The notes under the pieces: model-generated
Seen by the model: only the letters and a program-made list of their open reading frames with translations
What the model was told of the DNA's origin: nothing
Databases searched by the model: none
From: an uncultured Muribaculaceae bacterium
GTDB lineage: Bacteria; Bacteroidota; Bacteroidia; Bacteroidales; Muribaculaceae
DNA: 64,000 nt
Assembly: GCA_947174635.1 (NCBI GenBank)
Contig: CAMWJS010000001.1
Location: 62,001-126,000, forward strand
Direction of reading: 5' to 3'
Shown here: piece after piece, positions 63,671-64,000 of the stretch
How the letters are laid out: the number at the start of each line of letters is the position of its first letter
Numbering within the stretch: the stretch's first letter is position 1
Translations under genes and position numbers: made by a program

Positions 63671-64000
63671 TTACATGATGCCGCGTTCGCGCAGCTTTTT
63701 CTGCCATGCCCAGGCCGAGCGCATGGTGTCGTCGATGGGTGTTTCGGCTTTCCATCCGAGCACGTTGTTGGCATAGGAGGGGTCGGCCCATACTTTTTCG
63801 ATATCGCCGGCACGGCGTCCGACTACTTTGTAAGGCACTTTCACTCCGGTGGAGCGTTCGAACGAATCGAGGAGTTCTTTCACGGAAAGCCCCACACCTG
63901 TGCCGAGGTTGAAGATTTCGATTTTGGCGTCGCTCTTGTCGGTGAGCATGCGTTCTACGGCTATCACATGGGCTTTAGCGAGGTCCACCACATTGATGAA
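63671..64000 (-). CDS. galE: UDP-glucose 4-epimerase, C-terminal part (cut by window edge)
   Basis: The last 109 residues of an extended short-chain dehydrogenase are visible. FINVVDLAKAHVIA leads in, then EIFNLGTGVGLSVKELL and GRRAGDIEKVWADPSYANNVLGW, which match the substrate-binding end of GalE. The N-terminus with the NAD-binding loop is outside the window. It interconverts UDP-glucose and UDP-galactose. The stop is 34 bases before the phosphatase start. Confidence 0.9.
   Translation of the reverse strand, partial: FINVVDLAKAHVIAVERMLTDKSDAKIEIFNLGTGVGLSVKELLDSFERSTGVKVPYKVVGRRAGDIEKVWADPSYANNVLGWKAETPIDDTMRSAWAWQKKLRERGIM

Noticed and set aside
1..64000. CRISPR array, rRNA genes, IS transposases, prophage structural genes, toxin-antitoxin pairs or restriction systems
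   Set aside because: None was seen on either strand. The repeats found are dispersed palindromes, not regularly spaced arrays, and no cas, transposase or phage protein motifs occur.

Overview
The window reads as chromosomal DNA of a Bacteroidales bacterium, most plausibly a gut Muribaculaceae-type genome, although the family assignment is inference. Direct support: promoters follow the Bacteroidetes pattern (TTTG, 19-21 bp, TAnnTTTG) instead of -35/-10 boxes; there is a Na+-translocating NADH:quinone reductase (nqr), a type IX secretion core (porT-porP-gldKLMN), a MINPP-like histidine phosphatase, a VorDBAC-type 2-oxoacid:ferredoxin oxidoreductase and a DUF4286/DUF5683/DUF2027 gene set typical of this order. 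Base composition is near-balanced and fairly even over the coding regions. Apart from one orphan tyrosine recombinase I see no prophage, transposase, CRISPR or rRNA.

Layout. 1-2.6 kb: end of the nqr operon (nqrC end, nqrDEF) and its terminator. 2.6-4.1 kb: a non-coding stretch with a short promoter-terminator transcript (candidate small RNA) facing an orphan integrase. 4.3-9.3 kb: small membrane protein, dxs, trkA, trkH, tightly packed. 9.4-16.9 kb: PHP-type tyrosine phosphatase, then on the minus strand a DMT transporter, an acetyltransferase, a hybrid-less histidine kinase without the phospho-acceptor His, an unknown membrane protein and CstA. 17-22 kb: a three-gene nonulosonate-type sugar activation cluster (NeuC-, NeuA-, PtmE-like), obgE and pgeF, then tRNA-Val. 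22.6-30.5 kb: SPOR lipoprotein, ilvA, acyl-CoA ligase, and a dTDP-3-amino-deoxyhexose cluster (rfbB, rfbA, a tandem FdtA-like ketoisomerase, an FdtB-like aminotransferase). 30.6-36.9 kb: tpx operon with a redox-like periplasmic protein and a histidine phosphatase, tatA/tatC, AspT-type exchanger. 37-41.7 kb: MsbA-like ABC exporter and the vor operon. 41.9-49 kb: type IX secretion block. 49-52.7 kb: lipid kinase, an outer-membrane barrel protein, a long repeat-filled gap and two ferredoxin-type proteins. 52.7-60.6 kb: a minus-strand run from parA and parB down through DUF5683, MltD-like, queA, DUF4286, ruvC and an Smr protein. 60.8-64 kb: surE, then galE (partial), a second histidine phosphatase and a lipoprotein.

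The most unusual content is in the intergenic DNA. I see several families of foldback or palindromic repeats: a 296-bp imperfect palindrome with about 62-bp arms (50935-51230); elements sharing a GGTGTTGCAGAAC-type terminus but carrying different hairpin cores; and a roughly 60-bp palindromic unit that is present inside one copy of a larger repeat (36935-37064) and absent from the other copy (54748-54835), giving a filled-site/empty-site pair. These look like small non-autonomous mobile units that settle at the 3' ends of genes, in two cases supplying a stop codon or C-terminal codons. No transposase for them is in the window.
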